A program made the translations under genes and the position numbers. A stretch of DNA of 64,000 nt from Clonostachys chloroleuca (Eukaryota > Ascomycota > Sordariomycetes > Hypocreales > Bionectriaceae). The notes beneath the pieces were generated by a model. It saw only the letters and a program-made list of their open reading frames with translations, had not been told where the DNA came from and made no database searches. Below, piece after piece: positions 54,811 to 64,000 of the stretch; positions within the stretch are counted from its first letter, which is position 1, and each line of letters begins with the position of its first letter. The stretch spans positions 3,596,001 through 3,660,000 of the forward strand of contig JBANAY010000001.1 in NCBI GenBank assembly GCA_037952775.1, in the 5' to 3' direction.

Positions 54811-56592
54811 TTATAAGTCCATTGTGAGGAGCTCTAACCTCGACACAACGCTCTCAATGTGATCACTGATACGTTGTACTCTGGCCATAGCAAGGATAGC
54901 AGATGTTTGCTCCTCAGAAGCGTCGACGAGCTCGTATCGGGAAAGAACCTTCTCGGAATCGATGCCGCCAAAGATGTCAATATGGGTCAGGCTGTTGGTA
55001 TCGAGCTCATCAGAAGGCTCCGACGAGACAGTGGCAGGCTCAGAGTGATAGAGAGCAAACTCTGGGTCGTTCTCGAAGTCTTCATCCACAGGGACAACCT
55101 CGGTGGGGACAGTCTTTTCAGACTCGGTGGTAGGACGCTCAATGGCAGGAATTTCCACCTTCTCATCATCGCTCTCGAGAAGAGGCTCCACAAAGTTGGA
55201 GGCCTTACCAGACAGAACGGATGTGTCAATAGTAGGGACTTCAGGGGTGTCGACAACAAAGACTTGAGGCTGGAAGTTGTATGGGTTGTTGGCGAGGCTC
55301 AACATAGAAAAGTCCATGTTGTGCTCTGGAATCATTGCCATGCCGATTTGCTGTTGGGACGGCTGCGAGCCTTGAGGGTTCACGTCCTTGGGCAGATGTT
55401 CCTGCTGCTGCTGGCTAGCCTGCTCAAGCTGCTGGTGTTCCATCTTGATGGGAGCAGAGGGGATCGCTGTTGGGTTGGCGCTAAGGTGGTCAAGGAAGTT
55501 GGAGAATGAGGGCGATGTGAGGAGCATGCGGGTCAGATCCGACAGTCTCTTGTTCTCCTCCATCAAGGCGCGGTTTTGAGCACGGAGATCGCCATTCTCG
55601 TTGACCTTGGTTGCAATCTCGGCTTCGAGCTGAGTGATGTATTCTATAATCATGTTAGTTGCAAATAGTGGAAGATGAGGCGCGCGCATTTGGTAACTTA
55701 CCCTTGCGTCGGGAACGGAAAGCACGAGCGGAAACCTTGTTACGAAGCTGGCGGCGTTCCTTGCTGCTGAGCTTCTTGCCTTCCTCGCTGGCAAGGAGTC
55801 TCTCATCCTCATCCATGTCATCCTCGTCCTTCTTGGACTTGGGAAGATTGACCATGGTGTGCTGCTTCTGTGAATCAGGCTCAGCAGGCTTGGCCCTCAT
55901 CGAGTTCAGAAGCTGGGTAATCTTCTGCTCGACGATGGGGTCTGTAGGCTGAGGAGCCTTTCCACGAGGCTTCTGCTGGGGGGGCTCTGTCGCTGGTGAT
56001 GCTGCTGCTGCATCATTTGTTGTCTCTGTTGTTGGGCCTGAGCCTTCATCATGGCTGCCTGAGAGTGCGCACCAGGCCAGAGGCGCCCAACACTACCAGC
56101 TTGTGAGGCCATTGGAGAAGACAGGGCATTCGCCTGTTCAATATTGCTTGGGTTGATGGTGGAGAAGAGATCCTGGGAGTCCAGGGGAGAGTTGAAATCC
56201 ATGTCCATCTCAGAGGCGCCCAGGGTGGCTTGTGAAGGAGTGGCATTGAAGTCAAAGATGTCTTCCTCTTGGCTCAGATTCGAAAGGTAGTCGAGGCTTC
56301 CGAAATCCTGATAGCCAGTGTTGTTGGTCTGGTTGACAGCCATGGTATCGGCAAGGGCACCAGGAACGAACCCAGTTTGCTGGCGGTACATGTCATAGTT
56401 GTGACTTGGTCCACTCAAGTTCTGCGATGATGTTGTTGACATGCTTGGAGTAGCGACAGCAGCGGTGACAGGGCTGGCGTATGTAGGTTTTGATGAGGGC
56501 GATAGAGAAGGTGAGGTGTTGTTGAGACCATCGTATTCGGTGAGGTCGAGGAGAGCGTCGAGATCGACGTTATTCTGCCCGGGGGCTGACAT
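54811..56592 (-). CDS. bZIP transcription factor (MeaB-like)
   Basis: Exons 55702-56592 and 54811-55643, about 574 residues. The start is MSAPGQNNVDLDALLDLTEY; the N-terminal 230 residues are polar with a polyQ stretch. The bZIP follows KKLSSKERRQLRNKVSARAF, with NKVSARAFR fitting the N-x7-R rule; the intron falls at the basic region/zipper border and the zipper reads YITQLEAEIATKVNENGDLR. Downstream conserved blocks include MEENKRLSDLTRMLLTSPSF. This resembles MeaB, a nitrogen-metabolism regulator of Aspergillus and Fusarium; the naming is moderate. A G7 run at 55978-55984 breaks the frame upstream of the bZIP: without one more base the product ends before any DNA-binding domain. Confidence 0.82.
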
Positions 56593-57812
56593 TCTGTCGT
56601 TCGATTCCTTCTATCCAACTAATAGATTGAACCACTGAAAACCTGACCCAGATCGGATTGACGAGTTTGATCGAATGCTTCTCGGTTGATGCCGATGCGA
56701 GAGATTGGGTTCGGGATTGTAGCGGCGGTGGCGATAAAAGGTTGGGTGCGGAGATGCAAGATGCCAGAAAAGAATAGGTATGGAGCGATGTATCCCGAAA
56801 GGGCGTTGTTGATGGTTTATGATGGTGGTGATGATGAAAGAAAGAGATACAGAGCGAATGGTGAAACAGAGGAAATGATGTTAGGCAAGTGCCTGAGGCA
56901 GCGGATGATAGGGATGTCCGATACTTTCAATGGGATGGGTGCCTTGGCGATTCGGATTAATCCTGGTCCAACCGAGCAGGGAAGAGCGGGGCAGTGACAA
57001 TAGGACGCGTAAGCCTCTGGGAGAGTGCTCAGCTCCTGGGCTGACCACCACCAAGGAGTCGCCAGGAGCCTTCCACCGTTCCGCTCAGTGACAGTTTGTT
57101 TGGCGCTTTGGAAACGGTTTAGCTCCGGGACCCGGTGCACCGCTACCTCCGACCGTTTGTATCAGCCCATGTCTGAGAGGTACCTTATCACTTATCGCAC
57201 CCGTCTCAGCACTGTTTGCTCGTAATCAGTACAAGCAGCCGCTGAGACCTCCAAGTACCCTCAGAATTGTTGTTGATGAAGATTAGGGGGTTACTGCGGG
57301 TAAATTTGTGGATGACGACGACTGCCCCTCTAATGCGGCTGCGCTCCCCTTACTCGAGCAGTGTAAATGCTTTGCAGTGTCCAGGCTGACGAATTCGTCG
57401 GATATCCGGCCTTTTTCGATCTCATCCTGTCAGACTCTTTGCATCCATTATCAGTTTGTTTGACCGGCAGTTTTCTGCATCAGTTTTATTATTATTATGT
57501 GGTTTGCCTCTCATCCTTCTCTTTCTTACTATCCTCGTAGCTGCAGCCAACAACACCACCCAACCCAGGACAAGAGAAAAGGGGAAGTCTAGTCGCAAGA
57601 AGATAAACCCAAATATCGATAACGTCTTGTGCATGACCATGTTTCCTTGCAGGCTCGTCGTCATATATTGACTAAAACGGTACTCTGCCGGCATGGTGCT
57701 ACTTGTTTCTTCTTCCCTTCATTTCCTTTCCGGTTAGAGTCCCCTCATGGAGTGTGGCTGTGGCAGTGTGCAAATTGATACCCCATTCCAGCATAGATGA
57801 TGTCGCCTGTGT

Positions 57813-57822
57813 CACGTGAAAT
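57813..57822 (+). promoter_or_regulatory. CACGTGAAAT box, copy 1
   Basis: E-box core CACGTG followed by AAAT, repeated identically 369 bp to the right at 58182-58191. Such boxes are bound by bHLH or some bZIP factors; autoregulation of the bZIP gene is only a guess. Confidence 0.3.
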
Positions 57823-58181
57823 TCATAAAGTCAATTCTGCTGCCACACGCTAGAGGTGGCGCAGCAAAAATGTCACAGCAACCATGGCGATTGGTTAACC
57901 ACCTCGCACTGCCGCCTCTCGCCTCGGTCTCGGGTCTACTTCGACAATTCAACGGCATGAGGTGGGCGAATGCTCGTTGTGGACACGTTTGATTGCTTCA
58001 GTCGTAGTCTAGCCGTGGCTTGTTAAGTAGCATCCCCTAAAATTAGACAAACTTTCCTTCTCGTATTTTCTGCGCCCACTAGCATGATGCCGGACAGGGT
58101 AAGCAATGCCTCTCTGCCGTCCGATCACTTCGGCTTTTGTTAAACATCGCGGGGCTTTCGCAGGGCTGGAGGCACATTCGC

Positions 58182-58191
58182 CACGTGAAAT
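58182..58191 (+). promoter_or_regulatory. CACGTGAAAT box, copy 2
   Basis: Second identical 10-bp copy of the box at 57813-57822, same orientation. Confidence 0.3.
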
Positions 58192-59127
58192 ATGCCTTTC
58201 TACAAATATCCATCTGGGAACTGTCATCGTCAACGTGAGATTATTGCGCCATGCAGGGCCAAACTCGGTAAATGGGCTGCCTCGGTGTTGATGCCCGTGT
58301 AAGGTGTGTTGTATCGTTTTTGGTTAGGGTGCTCCCCTTTTGAGGTAACACTGGGACTCGGATGCGCAAATAATGCTACTTGTGATCAATATCGACTATT
58401 TCGAACACTCTTCGCCCGAATGAACAGCGAAGCAGTATCACACGACCAGTTTAGTAGAACCACGAACCAATAGACCCCTTACAAGTCACGCGCTGGTGCC
58501 TTAAGGGTATTCTCAGGACACTTGCAGAATTGATCAGGTTCCGAGACTGGTCTATATTCAATGCAGCGTGTGTTTTATACAGGGTAGGGTGACAGCATGT
58601 TACATCAAGTCACCCGGAAAAAAATATTTTCCGCTTCCGGCGCAGCGCCTGACAACACTCGATATCTGTAGATGTGATTTCACTGCCCAACGACTTCTCT
58701 TGGACCCCGTAGACGCCCAACATCTGCATCTGCGCATTTGCCTGAGTCAGGCGGTCAGCGCCTATTTGGAGACATACTCTCACCGCAAAAGCCAAATAGC
58801 TGGTACTGCCTTTCACCGGCTTAAACGCTTGCCTCTCTGTCTCTCAACCCAAAGGAGCCAAAAGGTTACATTCCCAGGACTAGCAACTGGTTTTGCTCGC
58901 GTTGTCTTTTCTCACTTCACATCCCCCCCGACGCCATCCATCCAGACCCTGGCCAGCCGGACAGGGATGAGACTGCCTTTCTGTATATGACATCCAGCCG
59001 TGCGAGTGATTTTATCCTGGATCCTGGCGATTTCTGGAGCCTGTGATATCTGGACTTCCCTTGATACACTGCAGTACTTGGACCAATCTGCCATCTCTTC
59101 CATGATGATACTTTGTCGCTGATCAAT

Positions 59128-61822
59128 ATGGGGAGGGAAAAGCGGAATATGCAATCAGCCGCCTCAAGCGGGCCGAAGGAGAGGCACAGGCGCACACAGA
59201 GATCTCAGTGGGATCCCAAGGCACCCATGCCCCAAGGCTTCGTTGCAAAGCCCACCGTTCCCAAGACAAAGAGCAAGCATCATTCGTACTTTGAGCTCGT
59301 GGAGAACGAAGACAAGAAGAAGAAGCTTGAGTTTCAGGTAGACATAGTGATGGAGCCATCTTAGTTACCCAACTCACACTCTTCATCAGGTCACCACGAA
59401 AACTACCCCGCCACCAGGGTTCGAATTTGTTCCCTCAGGTAACCCCGAATTGACAACGGCTTGCAAGGAGCTTTCCCGCGAGAAAGATGCCATGATTTTC
59501 ATAGTCTCGGCACGTATCTCCGCCCAGGATCTCATCACTTCACACGACTTACTGACCTCCTGCGCTGTAGACCACCAATAATGAGGACCCGAACAACCTC
59601 TCTCATCATGTTCATCGGATAGGTCACCACATTCGAGAAACTATCGTTGAAGAGGCAAGATCAGGCTTAACCCACATCCCCACTCAGCCCGTTTCTGATC
59701 CAGACGGAAAACCCATGCCACTGCCAGACTCCCAGGATGAGTATACAGCCCAGGCAAACGCCTCAATCTTAGATTTCTTCCCCCGCATCCCCAACACTGA
59801 TCGGCAAACAATCCTTGTGCAGTCATTCAATCTGGTAAGTATATCCATTTTGCAGGTTTGCCGTATACGATGACGAACCATGCCTTCCCGCAGTCGAGTA
59901 AGAAACAACACCCCAAGCCAGTAGGCTTGTGCACAGACATCCCATTGTCGCGGAGGGTCCAACTAGCAGTGCTTGCACACATTCGCCATACTCATACGAG
60001 ATACGATGAATTACTCAAAGAAACAAGCTGGCTTAATGCACGGAAAGTGGTCGAAGGTTTGTGTCTTGACATTCTCGTCAAGTGGCGAGGCGATGAGGAA
60101 ACAGGACGTGATCAGCTGGACGAAATTTTGCGAGAGGTTGTTGTCATCTCGGATTCCGAAGACGAAGATGGCGATGACGATCAGACAGAGGAGTCGTCGG
60201 CTGAAGAGATAACCATGACTGGTGCAGGAAAGACTCTTGATCTTGCGGGCACTGTGCCCTTACAGACCGTCATCAAAACCTTACCACAAAGCCGCCACAG
60301 AAGGAACGGATCCTCTGTCTCTGTCAGACCTGGAGCCGAACCCGGCGGTGTGGTCAAGTCCAGAACAACAGGTAGGAAAGAGCAGCGCGGATTCAAGCGG
60401 TACCGAGCCTGGGAAGAAGCAATTCAACGCAATCGCGAGGGGGATGCGCCCCCCCCCTCATGAATTCGAGAAGCCTACCATCGAAAGGCGTACACCGTAC
60501 AGCGGCGTTCAGAGGGACAAGAAAGATAAACGCAACTTGCTCGGTTCTCTGGGTACCGTCCCTCACCCAAATGGGTTTGTACCGAAGCACCACCGACGCT
60601 CTGGTTCTGGTTCCGTTCTAGATATGCCACCTCGCCCCCGCTCAGCTTCCCTTGCACTCTCACCCCGCGAACGTCGAGCCACACCCGTTGCCCGTGAGCT
60701 ACCACCTTCTACCACCGTTTCTCGTATCGAGTCCCCCCTTGGCCCACGTCTTCAAGATATGCTTGTCCGCTCGATAGAACCAGCATCCCCCGAAGTCATG
60801 CAGCCTTCATTTGTACGTGCCTTGCCACCTAGAGTACAGCACTCTCCCTCTCGCACTAGCTTGAAGCAACGCCCGGTTCGAGTCTCTTCTCCATGGGAGT
60901 CGAGCCCTAGGGCAGCTGCGGTTTATACTGAGCGGGGTGTACAAGGTGAACGTCAGCCAATAGACCCCTTGCCACGACGTCACCTTGGGTATGGCGAACC
61001 GACTCGCGATTTTCACTCCCCTCAACCCAATGACTTTGTCAGAATAGGACCACGCCCTCCTACGTATCCTGATGAAGCTAGTATTTATGGCGCTCGTACT
61101 TCGGCTGCCATTCCAACCAGGACAATTTTCGTCGATGCTGGTAAGCCCGGCTCACATCATCAACCTATCATTATGGAGGACCGTGGTGGTTTCTATGAGA
61201 GAGTGCCGCTCAATCCCCAGCCTTATCGTCCGGCTCCCGTGAATGGCGAGATTTGGCCAAGCCACCCTATCCAGGCCCAAGGGAGGGAAGCCTCAGCCCA
61301 CAGAATAATTCCCCAGGAAAATGATCCAAGATCGATGAGAGATAATCGCCGAATTAGAGATGCTGAAGCGACCCCTGTAACCGGGCTCCGCACACTTGCC
61401 CCAGAACATTATTCACGCCTTGTGCCTGTGGACTACAACGAGCAGCAGTGGTCTCACAACAGAAACCTCTACGACACTGCTCCTAGATCTCCCGCGCAAA
61501 ACTACCAGCGCAGAATGGAGCCTGAAACTGGGGCCCAAAGGGCTGGCGAGGGAGTCGCCCAGCCCCCGTATCACTACACGCAGTATGGCCCTTGGGCACT
61601 CCCAAAAGTCCTAAAGGAAATGACCACCCTTTTACCTAACTTAATATCCAATATAGACATTACGGTGGTATGATTCCTGCAGACGAATCAAGGGATCCTC
61701 AGCGATACCGCCCAAATCCTTTTCACCGCCCCCCTTCGGCACCTGCTCGAGACCGGAACCCTCACCTCAATCAACAAGCTCGTCTACCAGCCTACGAGAA
61801 TGACATTATTGTTCTTGACTAG
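59128..61822 (+). CDS. DUF2293 domain protein with SUMO-interaction-like motifs
   Basis: Five exons: 59128-59337, 59390-59509, 59571-59834, 59894-61582 and 61657-61822, about 815 residues. The start is MGREKRNMQSAASSGPKERH. The DUF2293 core spans exons 3-4: SRRVQLAVLAHIRHTHTRYD, ELLKETSWLNARKVVEGLCL and DILVKWRGDEE, a helical domain found across fungi with no known function. Directly after it, REVVVISDSEDEDGDDD has the form of a SUMO-interacting motif with an acidic flank; the C-terminus ENDIIVLD is a second candidate. The rest is Pro/Arg-rich and disordered. The second intron seems to use GC (TCG|GCACGT...TGTAG). A C9 run at 60449-60457 breaks the frame; one fewer or two more C join it. Nuclear location is inferred. 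Confidence 0.8.
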
Positions 61823-62489
61823 ATGATCGTGCTTTATCCTTACAGGCACACACTGGGTTGCCTCGTTAATGCCATCTGAATGTAGCCAGCCACATTCGGA
61901 TATTTTTCAGGGGAATGTTCATGTTGATTTTCATGTTTTCAGTATTGCTTATAGAGAGATTTTATGGTAGAGTTAACATGTGTTACGGTGATGCGAGGAT
62001 GAATGATACCCAGCATATCAGGTGTTTGGCTCTTGTTTTTGTTTTTTTCGGTTGCCATCGGGCATTGGCACAAGTATTGATTACACGCGTTTGATAGAAG
62101 ACCATGATTGGTACGCGGTAAGAAGTTCTGCTTTTCGGGGTTGCTTCATCGTTGAGTTGTCTGTTGGCAATTGGCTACCAATGGTCTGACTTGGGACTGT
62201 CATTTCTTCAAGCTTTTCAGAGACTTGGAGTTTCGGGCTGCTTTGCGGGTTTCTAATCTAGAGAGTCTCACCGAATAGATCTCACTGTATTTCAAATTTC
62301 ACACAACTGCCGCCAATCATTTGTTTCCAGGTCAAGATTCGAAATGAAGATTTCAGTGATAAATTGAGCGTTTCGCGCTGATAGAGGTCATGATAGAATC
62401 ATATATATAGTGAACGGGTATTACCTATAGATTGGTAGATGCTTGAAGAGCGAAAAAAAACAGCTCTATGAAAAATCCTTTTAAACGCC
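61823..62489. other. Convergent intergenic region (DUF2293 / rrp12)
   Basis: 667 bp, AT-rich with T runs; two 3' UTRs. No gene is supported. Confidence 0.4.
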
Positions 62490-64000
62490 TCACCTGCGAC
62501 CACTCCTCTTTCCCTTGCCGACACCCGCCCCAGAAGGCCCATGCCTCTTGTCGACGCCCAAACCTCGTCTCCCGGCGGCGATCCCGCCGCGGCCGCTCCG
62601 TCCCTCTCGCGGACCATCTCCTCCTCCCCTGCCCCCCGGATTCTGCCGTTGCCGCGGGGGCTGATCTTGTTCTTGATGGCGGCGGCCTCGCCGTCGTCCA
62701 TCTCGTCCATCTCGTCGTCGTCCTTGGTCCTGCGGTTGGAGAACTTGAGTTTCCCGCCGCGGCCGCGCTTGGCGACGTCCTTGCCTTTGAGGGCGGCCAC
62801 GTAGGCTCCCACGCCCGAGTTCTCCGGCTGGTCGACCTCCATGGCGTCGTTCTCGTCGTCGCTGTCCTTGCCGAGGATGAGCTTGCCGTCCGGGTCGTAC
62901 CTGGCCTTGGTCTTGGTGGGCTTGCGCATCCTGACGGGCTTGGTGGAGGAGATGTTGGCGAGGGCCTTCTTGTCGAGGAGGTCGAGGGGCTCGTCGTCGT
63001 CCTCGAGAATGTACGTCTTTCCGCCTTTTTGGCTCTTCTTTGCTTGTTGTCGGGCGGGCGCCTCCCCTTCTGGGTCGTCCTCCTCTTCGGAGTCGCTGCT
63101 GTACAAGGCCTGGTCGAACTCGTTCTCGAACTGCCGCTTGGGCTGGTCCTCGTCGTCGTCGCCGCTGTCGTCGTCGTCATTGGCGGTCTTGGCGGCGTCC
63201 TTCTTCCGCTTTGTCCGCTCCTTGGTCTTGCGGATGTTGACAATCAGCTTCTTGTCCGCCTCGGGGCAATTCTTGTGGATGTTGTCGTAGCCGAAGCGGC
63301 GCACCATCCTCTCGAGGATGTGCTTGACCTTGGCCTTGAAGTGTCCCTTGTGCTCGTGGCTCCAGACGATCAGGTTGGGGACGAGCGTGGAGAGACGGGG
63401 CAGCATGAGCTCGACGGGGAGGCCGATGACGCACACCTTGACGAAGCCGAGGCAGCTCTTCACGATTTCGCGGTTGTTGGACGTCAGGAAAAGGTCCATT
63501 GTCTGGACTAAATCGGATAGAGTCTGTTCACTGAGTTGCGACCCGAATTCGAAGAGGAGACGGCTGATGGCTGTGATGGAGGCGGAGATCATGTGAGGGG
63601 TGCTGCCGGCCAGACCGGCGCTGACCATGGTGAAGTACTCCTCGATGTTGGCCGTTCCTGCCGGGGCTCCCTCGGGCATGTGTGGGACCTTGCTGTTGTC
63701 GATTTGGGCACCGTTTGCGGATATCATGCGGTGTCCCATCTGGACCAGCAGCTCGTAAGCTGTTTCTCTGGCCCTTTCGTTGTTCTCCTTGCAGCAGATA
63801 ACAACCTCGCTCAGGATGGCTGGGATAAAATGCAGGGAGTCATCGTTCACAAATGGAAGGAGGGTTATGATGGCTGCGAGACGTTCACGCCTGGCGGGGG
63901 CGGAAACCTTCTCAGTACTGGAGATGAAGAGGTTCTGGAGCTCCAGACCCCTTTCCCGGAGTGCTGCCTGGCCAATCTCAGAGCCAGCTAAGCGAGGAAT
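62490..64000 (-). CDS. rrp12: Ribosome biogenesis protein Rrp12, C-terminal part, cut by window edge
   Basis: HEAT-repeat protein that helps export pre-40S and pre-60S particles. About 500 C-terminal residues are visible, open at the right edge. Recognisable blocks are LAGSEIGQAALRERGLELQN, HFIPAILSEVVICCKENNER, EEYFTMVSAGLAGSTPHMIS, WSHEHKGHFKAKVKHILERM and KKLIVNIRKTKERTKRKKDA, followed by an acidic/basic tail. A C6 run at 62632-62637 breaks the frame in the tail. With one more base the tail becomes Gly/Arg-rich, continues VDKRHGPSGAGVGKGKRSGR and stops at 62490, a typical Rrp12 end. Without it, translation runs into a non-family tail ending at 62399. Confidence 0.9.

Larger units (their letters stand above)
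56593..59127. promoter_or_regulatory. Long divergent upstream region (bZIP / DUF2293)
   Basis: 2.5 kb. The size suits a long regulated promoter and leader for the bZIP gene. It contains two CACGTGAAAT boxes (57813-57822 and 58182-58191) and a CCAAT box on the minus strand (57889-57893). The short open frames have no similarity. Confidence 0.4.

Noticed and set aside
62399..62489. C-terminal extension of Rrp12 to 62399
   Set aside because: The tail read in that frame is not family-like; the frame ending at 62490 gives the expected basic end.
62468..63511. 347-codon plus-strand frame
   Set aside because: Antisense of rrp12, created by its Asp/Glu/Lys-rich codons; Val/Leu-rich low-complexity translation is typical of such shadows.

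Overview
This is a nuclear window from a filamentous ascomycete, most likely a Sordariomycete. The genes carry short introns (about 50-110 bp, GT...AG, with CTAAC-like branch points just before the acceptor). The protein families fit: a Neurospora NUC-2/Pho81-type phosphate sensor, a Pmt2 mannosyltransferase, DASH/Ndc80 kinetochore subunits, shugoshin, a MeaB-like bZIP and a DUF2293 protein. I could not assign a genus. No prophage, CRISPR array, rRNA, intact tRNA or autonomous transposon was seen.

Layout, left to right: N-terminal end of a Pns1-type choline-transporter-like gene (1-633, -); Rab GTPase (1882-2606, +); Pmt2 (3059-5535, -); CHY/RING ubiquitin ligase (6393-8322, +); Spc25 (9446-10281, -); Rrn6 (10734-13898, +); carboxylesterase (14296-15974, +); Mid2-like wall sensor (16748-17980, -); a gene-poor 3.9 kb stretch with a 236-bp MITE-like element; a SKG6-like membrane protein (21839-24077, -); DHX35-type helicase (26070-28142, -); CUE-domain protein (28641-30150, +); Pho81/NUC-2 (32511-36155, +), whose start codon is split by an intron; a small membrane protein (36285-37014, -); Coa1 (37286-38014, +); mitochondrial ribosomal protein uL3m (38293-39292, -); PITH-domain protein (39615-40384, -); TPX2-like protein (40966-43122, -); Dad2 (44675-45243, -); shugoshin (45706-47781, +); Vps29 (48313-49124, -); UCH deubiquitinase (49635-50392, +); a small secreted protein (50812-51482, -); a gene-poor 3.3 kb stretch; bZIP factor (54811-56592, -); DUF2293 protein (59128-61822, +); and Rrp12, open at the right edge (62490-64000, -).

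Most genes are housekeeping: secretion and glycosylation, Pol I transcription and ribosome biogenesis, mitochondrial assembly, retromer, ubiquitin, chromosome segregation. Four segregation or spindle genes lie here (Spc25, TPX2-like, Dad2, Sgo1); Dad2 and Sgo1 are head to head. Eight gene pairs are divergent, several across less than about 500 bp, so shared bidirectional promoters are likely.

The most striking signal is that 11 of 25 genes need a reading-frame change, and all 12 change points fall at or beside a homopolymer run. Ten are G or C runs exactly one base too short for the protein; the other two are an A9 and a C9 run of ambiguous direction. Proteins on both sides are otherwise intact. 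I read this as homopolymer error in the assembly rather than biology, but true runs of the right length exist nearby, so raw reads are needed. Gene coordinates below span these breaks.
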